A stretch of 64,000 nucleotides of DNA, taken from assembly GCA_964369225.1 (NCBI GenBank), contig CAYJER010000001.1, positions 1 to 64,000 on the forward strand. The letters are read 5' to 3'. Positions 18,501-26,736 of this stretch are shown here, piece after piece; the first letter of the stretch is position 1, and each line of letters opens with the position of its first letter. The position numbers and the translations under genes were made by a program. The DNA comes from SIG603 sp964369225. Lineage in GTDB: Bacteria; Bacillota; Clostridia; Oscillospirales; Acutalibacteraceae. Below the pieces are notes generated by a model that saw only the letters and a list, made by a program, of their open reading frames with translations, was not told where the DNA came from and searched no databases.

Positions 18501-19833
18501 TGTTCTTGAAAATGGAAACTTAATGATGATGAGTGATAAATCTACAGGAGCTATATATTACGTTGATTCACTTTACGAGATTGACTATAATGGTAAAATC
18601 TATAATGAGTATTTAATAAATGGTGCCCACCATGAAATCCTAGAGCTAGAAAATGGCAATTTATTGGTAGCTGGTAATGATATTACAGGAGCAGTAGTTG
18701 AAGATAGCATTTATGAGCTAGATAGGGAAACTGGTGAAATAGTTAAGGCGTGGGATATGGACGATTATTTCGCTGTGCCTAATGTGAATGAAGATGGCGT
18801 AAGAATTAGTGATCCAAACTACGGCAACGACCCACATGACTGGTTCCATAATAATAGTTTTAGTTTAAACGATACTACAAAATCTTTGGCTATTTCAGGT
18901 AGAGCCCAAGATGCTGTTATAGGAATTAACTATGATACTGGTGAACTAGAGTGGATAATAAGTAATCCTGATGATGTTTGGACCGAAGAGCAAGAAACTA
19001 AATTGCTAAAACCTATAGGTGATGATTTTGAGTGGCCTTATGGACAACACAATGTCCAATGGGTAAACGAAAACGAATTATTGATGTTTGACAACGGAAA
19101 CTTTAGAAGTAAAACAGTTGAAGGTGTTGTTCCTCCAGATGAAAACTATTCAAGAATAGTAAGATACAAAATTGACCTTGAGAACATGACAGTAGAGCAA
19201 GTTTATGAATATGGTGCAGATTTAGAAAATCCTCTTCTTGCAGCATATATAAGCGGTGTGCAAATGATAGCAGATGACCATTATTTAGTTAATTTTGGTG
19301 GTTTGGTATATAATGCAGATGGCGAAATTTCTTACTCACCGTTTGACTCTATAACAGGTTCAGGCAAATCAGTTATACACGAGATAATTGGCGGAGAGCT
19401 TGTTTTTGAGACAAGTTTCGAGGGGCAAGGATTTGACCCTGCTGTGTATCGTGCAGAAAGACTAGATATTTATGAAAACAAAGATGAACTTGAGCTAGGC
19501 ATTTACGGCAAAGTATTAGGCGAGTTAAATTCATTTGGAATATTAACAGAAAATGTAAGTATGCCAAACAATAATGATCTTGTAATCATGGATGCACAGA
19601 TAAGTGATAATATGACATCAATTAATATTAACCTTAAAATACCGAATGCGGCGGCGGACGATGTAGCAAGTATTATTTTTGTAGGAGAAAATAGTAACTT
19701 TAGTGGCAGTTTAGGAACAGGGGATACAATTAATAAGATAATTTCAAAAGCTGAAATCCCTAATGGACAATATGATCTATATATTAAGAGTGCTGACACT
19801 TATATCGATTTAAAATTCACATGGGTAAATTAA
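15550..19833 (+). CDS. Tandem arylsulfotransferase (ASST)-like secreted or membrane-anchored protein
   Basis: The 1427-residue protein begins with a basic N-terminus and one hydrophobic segment (signal anchor). It then has two homologous modules about 647 residues apart. Each begins with an ASST N-terminal-like domain (NPYIVVNPY at roughly residues 190 and 835). Each then has a propeller-like region with the family's FHxN, a QH pair (H512 and H1167) and a DNG-x-(R/H) motif. Module 2 is closest to canonical arylsulfotransferase (DWFHNNSFS, SGRAQDAVIGIN, WPYGQHN). Module 1 is diverged, with SLRNQHALLKL replacing the SGR segment. Known family members transfer sulfate between phenols. The ATG at 15550 follows GAGG; a TTG-initiated longer form is less likely. 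The gene is followed by a strong terminator, so it is probably monocistronic. Confidence 0.8.
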   Translation: MKKILISVVAIILVVAIVVTSLYLTRSNESQIEIDYDITALEVYPLLETVTTVEAYGGFTNEVEYSEEPTDGNQFLLVKLFLNLTGEVEIDFDDISFAYNGEEYDRIKEDDFLETYNYSALPHGTHSTADSGWIIFEVPAGISLEELETNGNIVIANGSLKVLSDITENNVIYQTAYKGYQERQEELRVQYSQEFRSGDYDAQNPYIVVNPYEIAPLSAMLMFDTENPVSVTTIIDGRDPALDLTTITNTIEEKKTNHEVPLIGLYSGENQITVILDDGENKTEYKHTITTQTDVDNQGLQEVEVVISDLEQVSNGLYQLKDSQRTLVDVNGDVRGYFTIPGISESGIDEVTANGTVYVNINAYDKNPTMYELNYLGYTYKQVDFNDVEMHHDAFLFNETTLLTCYEAVDLTTYTAEDYIDFTKIFDNSHNQILEIRDNHGSDYFHMNTVSYTGEEDSIFVSLRNQHALLKLSYPDMEVEWIMSPYSEGSLENADKYLKPTTDDFEWFYSQHDIRFVGYNEDGTYDITIFDNGVHRGLDDSADYPYDEMYSRIVRYTIDEKNMTVTQNYEFGEELGSDGISVVHGSAQYIPESDTYLGAFDQSNNKVDYGISDDYKGPSKIIEANSNGEVVLQFNLSKTAYRTEKFDSSIFYASFEGENASGEYIYNAPKAQLYDDSLTFEEEEALYQVNDVFATQNYLRIAGWATSQSNPETPVDSVNVLLTNKDNGYSYIYDVDADNAQIKNQKTPAELADTLDESAGFATLRLDTISLLLGEYDIDFIVNQDGKHYFADTPYSLVVSKSNQEIDSFTYTDVFADQKLKEEAIISQYQSEEYKFNNPYIVVNPYGNSPLTANLMFKTDSPAKISVEVQGLRDADNITHSFETMSAEHIVPIYGLYAEEETKVILTATYEDGKTETTELMIKGEAIPNGFNTLEIVSSNTEKMAEGLTFIMPSTNTTYPHAIDDNGEIRWIFSDNTGFLSYFHVLENGNLMMMSDKSTGAIYYVDSLYEIDYNGKIYNEYLINGAHHEILELENGNLLVAGNDITGAVVEDSIYELDRETGEIVKAWDMDDYFAVPNVNEDGVRISDPNYGNDPHDWFHNNSFSLNDTTKSLAISGRAQDAVIGINYDTGELEWIISNPDDVWTEEQETKLLKPIGDDFEWPYGQHNVQWVNENELLMFDNGNFRSKTVEGVVPPDENYSRIVRYKIDLENMTVEQVYEYGADLENPLLAAYISGVQMIADDHYLVNFGGLVYNADGEISYSPFDSITGSGKSVIHEIIGGELVFETSFEGQGFDPAVYRAERLDIYENKDELELGIYGKVLGELNSFGILTENVSMPNNNDLVIMDAQISDNMTSININLKIPNAAADDVASIIFVGENSNFSGSLGTGDTINKIISKAEIPNGQYDLYIKSADTYIDLKFTWVN

Positions 19834-19866
19834 ATGTATTAACACATAGCATATTCTAAAATTTTG

Positions 19867-19908
19867 TGTAGAAGTATTGATAGTAGTTGATACTTCTACA
19901 TTTTTTTT
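19867..19908 (+). terminator. Intrinsic terminator after the arylsulfotransferase-like gene
   Basis: An 11-bp stem TGTAGAAGTAT/ATACTTCTACA with a 12-nt loop is followed by eight T residues, 33 bp after the stop codon. Confidence 0.9.
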
Positions 19909-19916
19909 ATTTGTAC

Positions 19917-19946
19917 TTGACTATTTACTAGATTTTGTATTATACT
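19917..19946 (+). promoter_or_regulatory. Candidate sigma-A promoter for the LCP gene
   Basis: TTGACT and TATACT are separated by 18 bp, starting just after the preceding terminator. The predicted leader before the GTG start is only about 30 nt. Confidence 0.5.
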
Positions 19947-19984
19947 TATTGTAATGGTAAATATATCAAAAATTAAAATAGTAG

Positions 19985-21688
19985 GTGTTCAGTATAGATA
20001 AAAAAAGAAGAGCTGCTCAACTTAGAAGAAAACGAGCAGGACAAATAAAAAAAAGATCTACAAATACTGTTACAGTAAACAAATCAAATAATAACTTAAC
20101 AAAAAATTCAACTGTAAATAGTAGAAGTAAAATAAAGAAATCAAATCAAAATAATAAACCGGTTAGAAACCCTAGAAATAACATTAGAAAAATGACTGCC
20201 AAAAGCACTATAAGAAGGAATAAGCAATCTGAAAAAAGCATAAATATATATCAGATGAAATATATTTTTCCTGTTTTACAGATATTAGCTTCACTAGCTT
20301 TTTTCTCGACAGCATATATGAGTAATATGGTGCCAGATAATTATGTAGTTATGCTATTGTTTATTGTTATAGCTCTTTTTGCGTTTCCAGCATTACTTGT
20401 TCGTTCAAAATTAAAGTCAGTGAAAATATTTTCAGCCTTTTTGGCTGTTCTTATAAGTGCTGTATATGTAGTAGGCGCAATATATATTGGTGTGGCTACT
20501 AGAGCTATAGGCGATATTAGCAACGCTGAATATAAAATCAACAATATGGTTGTAGTTGCAAGAGAAGAGTTTAATGCCGAAAGTTTAACCGACGTTGCTG
20601 ACTATAGTTTTGGCGTTCAAACGGCATCAGATACCGAAAACACCCATCTAATGATAGAAGAAATTAATACTAATCTTAATAAAGAGGTTAAAACAATAGA
20701 ATATGCTGACATTTTTGAGCTTGCTAATGCACTATTATCAAGCGAAATAAGTGTTGCAGTTTATAATGAAGCATTTCTATCAATTATCGATGAAACAATT
20801 GAAGATTTTTCTTCTAAAATTAAGATCGTACATAGATATGGTGTGAAAGTTGAGCTTTCGACTGAGTCTGAAACTCCGTCTGAAAGTTCAGAAATTCCAA
20901 CAACATACAATATTGAACCATTCACTATGTATATAAGTGGTATAGATGTTTCAGGTTCAATAAGCACTAACAGTAGAAGTGATGTCAATATCCTTATGAG
21001 CGTAAATCCAGAAACCAACAAAATACTACTAGTTTCTATTCCACGAGATTATTATGTTGTATTACCAGAGGTATCATATGGAACAAAAGACAAGCTTACT
21101 CACGCAGGTATTTATGGTGTGGATGTATCAGTAGCAGCCTTAGAAGAATTACTAGCTATTGATATAGATTGTCATACAAGAGTGAATTTCTCGTCATTGG
21201 TAACTATAGTAGATGCTGTAGGAGGAATAGAAGTTAATTCAGACTACAACTTTACTACAAAAGATGGATCTCATACTTTTGTACAAGGAATTAACTATAT
21301 GGATGGAGAAGCAGCCTTATCATTTTCAAGAGAGAGAAGTGCATTTGTAAATGGAGACTTCCAAAGAGGTGTACACCAACAATTAGTTATAGAGGCTATA
21401 TTAGACAAGGCAATGTCTCCGGCGATTATAACAGGAATAAATGGCATCATCGCAAGTGTTAGTGAAAATGTAGAGACAAGCATGACACAAGATGAAATAA
21501 CAGAACTAGTTAAAATGCAGCTAGATTTATCACCTGCTTGGGAATTTGAGAATATTTCACTTGAAGGCACACCAGACTGGGGTGCATGTTATTCGCTTGG
21601 CGGAGCTGAAGCTTCAGTTGTAATGCCAGATTACGATTCAGTAAATGAAACTACAGCTATTATTAATGAGTTCTTAAACGAAAGATAG
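19985..21688 (+). CDS. LytR-CpsA-Psr (LCP) family cell-wall glycopolymer transferase
   Basis: The 567-residue protein has a very basic cytoplasmic N-terminus of about 85 residues and three hydrophobic segments (around residues 92-113, 118-138 and 143-167). An extracellular region follows, with a short Ser/Glu/Pro linker (SETPSESSE) and an LCP domain. Diagnostic LCP elements are GIDVSGSISTNSRSDVNILM, SIPRDYYV with the lipid-phosphate-binding arginine, LTHAGIYG, VDAVGGIEV, and FSRERSAFVNGDFQRGVHQQ. LCP enzymes attach teichoic acid or other glycopolymers to peptidoglycan. The only available start is a GTG directly after an in-frame stop, without a good Shine-Dalgarno, so the exact N-terminus is uncertain. 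No terminator separates it from fbp. Confidence 0.88.
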   Translation: MFSIDKKRRAAQLRRKRAGQIKKRSTNTVTVNKSNNNLTKNSTVNSRSKIKKSNQNNKPVRNPRNNIRKMTAKSTIRRNKQSEKSINIYQMKYIFPVLQILASLAFFSTAYMSNMVPDNYVVMLLFIVIALFAFPALLVRSKLKSVKIFSAFLAVLISAVYVVGAIYIGVATRAIGDISNAEYKINNMVVVAREEFNAESLTDVADYSFGVQTASDTENTHLMIEEINTNLNKEVKTIEYADIFELANALLSSEISVAVYNEAFLSIIDETIEDFSSKIKIVHRYGVKVELSTESETPSESSEIPTTYNIEPFTMYISGIDVSGSISTNSRSDVNILMSVNPETNKILLVSIPRDYYVVLPEVSYGTKDKLTHAGIYGVDVSVAALEELLAIDIDCHTRVNFSSLVTIVDAVGGIEVNSDYNFTTKDGSHTFVQGINYMDGEAALSFSRERSAFVNGDFQRGVHQQLVIEAILDKAMSPAIITGINGIIASVSENVETSMTQDEITELVKMQLDLSPAWEFENISLEGTPDWGACYSLGGAEASVVMPDYDSVNETTAIINEFLNER

Positions 21689-21825
21689 CCACGTGAAAAC
21701 ACGTAGAGTGAAGAGATATGATGTCGATAGATTATTATAAAATACAATAGTTTTTTCACTCTTGGCTCTTAGAGTTTAGTCGCTAGTGCATTTTGCACTT
21801 GTCTATTAAAGAAAGTGAGGAGATC

Positions 21826-23778
21826 ATGACAAACAATAAAAAGTTACAACTTTTATCAGAAATCTACCCTACAATCGCAAAAGCGTCCACTCAAATAATC
21901 AATTTACAATCTATAATTAATCTTCCAAAAGGAACAGAGCACTTTATTACAGACATACACGGAGAATTCGACTCGTTTTCACACGTGTTGAAGAATGGTT
22001 CAGGTTCTGTTGCAAGAAAAATTGAGGAAGTATTTGGACATACTCTTACAAAAAGTGATAAGCGTTCATTGGCTTCACTCATATATTACCCAAAAGAGAA
22101 GATGGATATAATAATTAAAACCGAGAGTGATATTGACTCATGGTTTAGAATAATGCTATATAGATTAATAGAAATATGCAAAATTGTAACTTCTAAATAC
22201 ACCCGTTCTAGCGTTAGAAAAGCACTACCAAATGACTACGCCTATGTTATTGAAGAGTTAATTAATGAAAAAGCAGAAGTGCTAGACAAAGAAGCATATT
22301 ATGAAGAAATTGTAAACACAATAATTAGAATAGGCAGGGCAGAGAGCTTTATAGTAGACCTTTGTGAACTTATTCAAAAATTAGTAATTGCTCATCTTCA
22401 TGTACTAGGCGATATATACGACAGAGGTGACGGAGCAGTTGCGATAATGGACAAGCTTAAGAATTATCATTCTGTAGATATCCAATGGGGAAATCATGAT
22501 GTTGTCTGGATGGGAGCTGCAGCTGGACAAAAAGCTTGCATCGCTAATGTCGTAAGAGTTTCGGCTAAATATGGTAATCTTGACACATTAGAAAGAGGCT
22601 ATGGTATTAATTTGCTTCCGTTAGCTACTTTCGCACTTAACATATATGAAAATGATCCTTGTAATTGTTTTAAAATTAAGGTTAATTCAGAAACAACCAG
22701 TGCAGAAATTGAACTTAACAAAAAAATCCACAAGGCTATAACCATAATTCAGCTTAAACTAGAAGGACAATTAATACAAGATAACCCTGAATTTAATATG
22801 CAGGATAGACAGTTTATAGATAAGATAGACCACGAAAAATATTCAGTTAATATTGATGGAAAAGAGTATAATTTACTTGATAATAATTTCCCTACAATCG
22901 ATCCGACAGACCCATTCAAGCTAACTACAGAAGAATTATTGATAATTGATAAACTTAAATCGGCATTTATTAATAGCGAAAAACTGCAAGGACATGTAGA
23001 GTTTTTATTTAACAAGGGCGGATTGTATAAAATTTATAACGGAAACTTGTTATTCCATGGCTGTGTACCTATGAAAACTGCTACAGAATTTGCGGAGATA
23101 TCTTTATTCGGAAACAAATACAAGGGTAAAGGACTTTGTGATGTGCTTGAAAGCTATGCAAGAAAGGCTTTTTTTGCTGTAGATAAACACGAAAAACAAA
23201 AAGGTAGAGACATACTCTGGTGGATTTGGTGTAACAAAGATTCACCTCTCTTCGGCAAAGAGAAAATGACAAACTTTGAGCGTTATTTCATAGCAGAAAA
23301 AGAAACTCATAAAGAAATAAGAAATACATATTATGCCAATATTGAGAATGAGGATATGGTTAATCTTATACTCAGCGAGTTTGGCCTTGATGCTAAAAAT
23401 TCCCACATTGTAAATGGGCATGTGCCAGTGCTACAAAGCAAAGGGGAGAAGCCTGTAAAATGTGGTGGCAAGGTACTTGTTATTGATGGAGGATTCGCAA
23501 AAGCGTATCAAAAAGCTACAGGAATTGCTGGATACACATTAATATTTAACTCTTATGGTTTGATTTTAGTAGCTCATGAACCGTTTGTAAGCACAGAGGA
23601 TGCAATTAAAAACGAAAGTGATATTGTATCTCACACAGTAATGATAGAAAAAATGCCAAACAGACTTTGTGTCGGTGACACTGACACAGGACTAACAATT
23701 AAAGAAAGAATAAGAGAACTAGAAGAGCTTTTAGAGGCATACAGAAGCGGTGTAATAGTTCCAAAGCCTAGCATATGA
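21826..23778 (+). CDS. fbp: Class III fructose-1,6-bisphosphatase
   Basis: The 650-residue enzyme of the Firmicutes-type FBPase family (PF06874) is gluconeogenic. It is close in length to the Bacillus enzyme. Metallophosphatase-like metal sites are seen in FITDIHGEFDSF, GDIYDRGDGA and GNHDVVWMGAA; later segments include LFHGCVPM and IVNGHVPVLQSKGE. The ATG at 21826 has GTGAGGAG just upstream; the frame could extend 33 bp further but through that site. The 137-bp leader has small inverted repeats (AGTGCA/TGCACT at 21785-21800), of unknown meaning. It overlaps nagA by 4 bp. Confidence 0.95.
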   Translation: MTNNKKLQLLSEIYPTIAKASTQIINLQSIINLPKGTEHFITDIHGEFDSFSHVLKNGSGSVARKIEEVFGHTLTKSDKRSLASLIYYPKEKMDIIIKTESDIDSWFRIMLYRLIEICKIVTSKYTRSSVRKALPNDYAYVIEELINEKAEVLDKEAYYEEIVNTIIRIGRAESFIVDLCELIQKLVIAHLHVLGDIYDRGDGAVAIMDKLKNYHSVDIQWGNHDVVWMGAAAGQKACIANVVRVSAKYGNLDTLERGYGINLLPLATFALNIYENDPCNCFKIKVNSETTSAEIELNKKIHKAITIIQLKLEGQLIQDNPEFNMQDRQFIDKIDHEKYSVNIDGKEYNLLDNNFPTIDPTDPFKLTTEELLIIDKLKSAFINSEKLQGHVEFLFNKGGLYKIYNGNLLFHGCVPMKTATEFAEISLFGNKYKGKGLCDVLESYARKAFFAVDKHEKQKGRDILWWIWCNKDSPLFGKEKMTNFERYFIAEKETHKEIRNTYYANIENEDMVNLILSEFGLDAKNSHIVNGHVPVLQSKGEKPVKCGGKVLVIDGGFAKAYQKATGIAGYTLIFNSYGLILVAHEPFVSTEDAIKNESDIVSHTVMIEKMPNRLCVGDTDTGLTIKERIRELEELLEAYRSGVIVPKPSI

Positions 23779-24872
23779 TAATTAAAAACGCCATAAACGG
23801 CAAAGATATAGAGATTATAAATGATATAATCGTCAGAATTGAAGAAAACCTACATTCAGCCACTTGTATTGATGCAAGTGGTTTGACTGTTTTACCCGGA
23901 TTTATAGAGACCCACACTCACGGAGCAATTGGAGTAGACTTTAACGATGTAACAATAGAAAAAATTGAAAAGGTGTGTACGTTCTATTTAAATCATGGAG
24001 TTGCAGCTTTTCTCCCAACAATTTTAAGTGATACAAAAGAAAAACTTTTAGAACTAGTTAAGATTTGGAATAAGGCAAGAAAAGAAATTAAAGTAGGTGC
24101 AAAAATATTAGGTATCCATTTAGAGGGTCCATTTTTATCAAAGGAATTTAAGGGCGCTATGCCAGAGTCTTGCCTTAGAAACCCTAGCATTGATGAATTT
24201 TTTGAGTATCAAGCAAACAGCGACAATATAATTAAAATGATTACAGTAGCACCAGAGCTTAATGGCATGCAAAACTTTATTAAGGTAGTTAATAAAACTG
24301 GAGTAGTCGTTTCAATGGGGCATACTTCGGCAGACTACGAAACAGCCATGACCGCAATTGAAAATGGAGTTAAATGCAGTACACACACATGGAACGCAAT
24401 GAAACTTTCGACCCAAAGAGAGCCAGCAGTTTTAGGAGCAATTTTCGAGAGTGATATATATGCAGAGCTTATCTGTGATGGACTTCACGTGCATAAGACA
24501 AATATACTAAATAGCATTAAACTTAAAGGGATAGATAAAATTCTAGCCGTTACAGACAGTATCAGCGCAACAGGATTGCCAGACGGAAAATACAAGTTAG
24601 GAATAAACGAAATAATCGTTAAGAATGGAAATGCTACTTTAAAAGATGGAGTAACAAAAGCTGGAAGCGTGTTATGCCCAGATGAATGTTTTAAAAATTT
24701 AGTTGAATGGACAGGTTTAAGTCCACAAGAAGCCATAAAGATGATGAGTGAAAATCAAGCTAGACTATTAAATATTTTTGATACTTATGGAAGTATAGAA
24801 GTTGGAAAAAATGGATACTTGTTAGTCAGTAGCCCGACAGGCAAAATATCACACATAGATAACATATTATAA
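23775..24872 (+). CDS. nagA: N-acetylglucosamine-6-phosphate deacetylase
   Basis: The 365-residue amidohydrolase converts GlcNAc-6-P to glucosamine-6-P and acetate, feeding amino-sugar and cell-wall recycling. Typical motifs are ETHTHGAIGVDF (HxH), HLEGPFLS with the metal glutamate, GHTSADYETA, THTWNAM, DGLHVH, and the catalytic-aspartate segment VTDSISATGLPDG. The ATGATAA junction with fbp (4-bp overlap) implies translational coupling, so sugar catabolism and gluconeogenesis are linked on one transcript. No nagB is in the window. Confidence 0.95.
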   Translation: MIIKNAINGKDIEIINDIIVRIEENLHSATCIDASGLTVLPGFIETHTHGAIGVDFNDVTIEKIEKVCTFYLNHGVAAFLPTILSDTKEKLLELVKIWNKARKEIKVGAKILGIHLEGPFLSKEFKGAMPESCLRNPSIDEFFEYQANSDNIIKMITVAPELNGMQNFIKVVNKTGVVVSMGHTSADYETAMTAIENGVKCSTHTWNAMKLSTQREPAVLGAIFESDIYAELICDGLHVHKTNILNSIKLKGIDKILAVTDSISATGLPDGKYKLGINEIIVKNGNATLKDGVTKAGSVLCPDECFKNLVEWTGLSPQEAIKMMSENQARLLNIFDTYGSIEVGKNGYLLVSSPTGKISHIDNIL

Positions 24873-24928
24873 CTTTGACGCAGGCAATAAAAGTATATTC
24901 TACAACTAACTAGGTGTGCGAATTGCCT

Positions 24929-24944
24929 CCAGGGGCATCCCTGG
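24929..24944. other. Small GC-rich inverted repeat upstream of the recombinase promoter
   Basis: CCAGGG-GCAT-CCCTGG is a perfect 6-bp stem with a 4-nt loop in otherwise AT-rich DNA, 6 bp before the -35 box. There is no T-run on either side, so it is not a convincing intrinsic terminator for nagA. It could be a protein-binding site. Confidence 0.35.
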
Positions 24945-24950
24945 TGCGAC

Positions 24951-24979
24951 TTGACAGGTGGAAAATTTCATGATATAAT
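24951..24979 (+). promoter_or_regulatory. Consensus sigma-A promoter for the tyrosine recombinase gene
   Basis: A perfect TTGACA and a perfect TATAAT are separated by 17 bp, about 50 bp upstream of the recombinase ATG. A long palindrome overlaps the end of the -10 box. Confidence 0.8.
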
Positions 24980-25005
24980 TATACAAAATAAATATTTTGT
25001 ATAAT
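24978..25005. promoter_or_regulatory. 28-bp palindrome over the transcription start (operator candidate)
   Basis: Two perfect 12-bp half-sites (ATTATACAAAAT and its complement) flank a 4-bp centre, AAAT. The palindrome covers the last bases of the -10 and the expected start of transcription, the usual location of a repressor operator. At RNA level it would also form a 5'-terminal hairpin. Confidence 0.6.
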
Positions 25006-25029
25006 TGAGGGGATGGGTTTAAGAAAAAA

Positions 25030-26010
25030 ATGAGAGATTTTGATATACTATTAGAAATGCCAGATATTGTTAAACAATACTGCATGTATCTAAGAAACGT
25101 TCGTGGCAGAAGCAAAAATACAGTTGATGAGTATTGTTTTGACCTTAGAACTTTCTTTAGGTTTATAAAAATGTTCAAGAAATTAGATAATAACACTGAA
25201 TTTGATAAAATTACAATCACAGACATTGACTTAGATTTAATACGAACTATCTCTAGTATGGATGTCTTTGAGTTCATGAACTATGTTACTGACACTAATA
25301 AAAATTCTGCCTCTACTCGTCAAAGAAAATCTTCTGCACTTAAAGGCTTTTTCGCCTATTTATCTGTTCATGAAAAACTTCTCACAGAAAATCCTACGGA
25401 AAACTTGCGTACTCCTAAAAAAAGAAAAAAACTTCCTAAATTTTTAACTCTCGAACAAAGTATCGAACTATTAAAGGCGGTTGATGGCACTTATAAAGAT
25501 CGTGATTACTGTATATTAGTGCTATTTCTTAATTGTGGATTGCGATTATCTGAGCTAGTTTCTATTAATATCAACCACATTATAAGGTCTAGTAACACTG
25601 TAAGGGTTGTTGGTAAAGGTGACAAAGAAAGAATTATTTACCTTAATCAAGCCTGTATCACTGCAATTGACGACTATATTAAAGTGCGCCCAACCGATAA
25701 AGTGAAAGACAAAGATGCACTATTTTTAAGTGCTAGACTGCAAAGAATTAGCCCTAAGACAGTGCAATACATTGTTAATACGTATCTTGAAAAAATTGGT
25801 CTTAGATCAGAAGGTTACTCTGTGCATAAACTAAGGCATACTACTGCCACACTAATGCACCAAAATGGAACCGATATACGTGTAATTCAAGACTTTCTAG
25901 GGCATGAAAACCTGGGAACAACTGAGATTTACACTCATATTTCTACCAAACAAATAAAGGAAGCCTCAGAAACTAATCCTTTATCTAAAATAAAAATAAA
26001 TAAGACTTGA
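25030..26010 (+). CDS. Tyrosine recombinase, XerC/XerD-like
   Basis: The 326-residue protein has an N-terminal SAM-like core-binding domain (KNTVDEYCFDLRTFFRF) and a C-terminal catalytic domain. The catalytic residues are all visible: Arg in CGLRLSELV, Lys in GKGDKERI, His-x-x-Arg in VHKLRHTTATLM, His in FLGHENLGTTEIYTH and the nucleophilic Tyr in that same segment. This length and architecture fit chromosomal Xer recombinases that resolve chromosome dimers, rather than phage integrases. No attachment site or mobile element borders it. The strong promoter with an overlapping palindrome suggests tight control. GGGG about 15 bp upstream is the best ribosome-binding candidate for the ATG. Confidence 0.88.
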   Translation: MRDFDILLEMPDIVKQYCMYLRNVRGRSKNTVDEYCFDLRTFFRFIKMFKKLDNNTEFDKITITDIDLDLIRTISSMDVFEFMNYVTDTNKNSASTRQRKSSALKGFFAYLSVHEKLLTENPTENLRTPKKRKKLPKFLTLEQSIELLKAVDGTYKDRDYCILVLFLNCGLRLSELVSININHIIRSSNTVRVVGKGDKERIIYLNQACITAIDDYIKVRPTDKVKDKDALFLSARLQRISPKTVQYIVNTYLEKIGLRSEGYSVHKLRHTTATLMHQNGTDIRVIQDFLGHENLGTTEIYTHISTKQIKEASETNPLSKIKINKT

Positions 26011-26030
26011 ATAAGAGAGTCTTTTTTTAT
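26002..26030 (+). terminator. Weak intrinsic terminator after the recombinase gene
   Basis: AAGACT/AGTCTT (6-bp stem, overlapping the stop codon) is followed by a T-run. Confidence 0.5.
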
Positions 26031-26061
26031 TGTATTATTTAATTATAATGGAGGTAATTTT

Positions 26062-26736
26062 ATGATAAATATATTAATAGTTGAAGACGATGAAGAAATA
26101 AGAAAACTCTTTTACACAGTGATTAGCGAAAATGGATACAACGCAATTTGTGCTGTTGATGGCTTAGATGCCTTTGATGTGCTTGACGATAATAATATCG
26201 ATTTAGTTATTTCAGATGTTATGATGCCTAGAATGGACGGCTTTGAACTTATAAAAAATTTGCGTGATTCAGGCTATGATATGCCTTGTTTGCTGATAAC
26301 AGCTAAAGATTCTGTAGACGATAAAAGGCAAGGCTTTAGATCTGGCACAGACGATTACATGGTAAAACCTGTAGATGTGAATGAAATGCTGTGGCGAATT
26401 GAAGCATTGCTTAGAAGAAGCAAAATATCTAACGACAATGTGGTGTCAATTGGAAGCACAAAGTTTAATCAAGAAACATTGATTGTATCTAGTGAAACTG
26501 AAGAAATTGAGCTACCACAAAAGGAGTTTAATCTTTTATTTAAGCTAACTTCTTACCCAAATAAAGTATTTACTAGAAGACAGTTAATGGATCATGTTTG
26601 GGGTGTTGACACCGAGTCAGATTATCACACCTTAGATGTTCATATAAGCAGACTAAGAGTAAAATTTAAAAACAATAAAGACTTTGAAATTGCGACTGTT
26701 AGAGGGCTAGGATTTAAGGCGGTGAAAAAGAGTTGA
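26062..26736 (+). CDS. OmpR/PhoB-family response regulator
   Basis: This is a 224-residue two-domain regulator. The receiver domain has the acidic pair VEDDEE, phospho-acceptor D52 (LVISDVMMPRMDGF) and the conserved lysine in DDYMVKPVD. The C-terminal winged helix shows the family hallmarks ELPQKEFNLLFKL, GVDTESDYHTLDVHISRLR, and VRGLGFKA. GGAGG precedes the ATG. Its stop overlaps the kinase start by 4 bp, so it pairs with the downstream sensor. The target genes are unknown. Confidence 0.94.
   Translation: MINILIVEDDEEIRKLFYTVISENGYNAICAVDGLDAFDVLDDNNIDLVISDVMMPRMDGFELIKNLRDSGYDMPCLLITAKDSVDDKRQGFRSGTDDYMVKPVDVNEMLWRIEALLRRSKISNDNVVSIGSTKFNQETLIVSSETEEIELPQKEFNLLFKLTSYPNKVFTRRQLMDHVWGVDTESDYHTLDVHISRLRVKFKNNKDFEIATVRGLGFKAVKKS

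Noticed and set aside
24873..25029. tRNA or small RNA gene in the nagA/recombinase gap
   Set aside because: No cloverleaf or known RNA motif could be folded by eye; the region is better explained by a hairpin, a consensus promoter and a palindrome.
25030..26010. Integrase of an integrative element
   Set aside because: Length and motifs fit a chromosomal Xer recombinase, and no flanking tRNA, direct-repeat attachment sites or cargo genes are visible.
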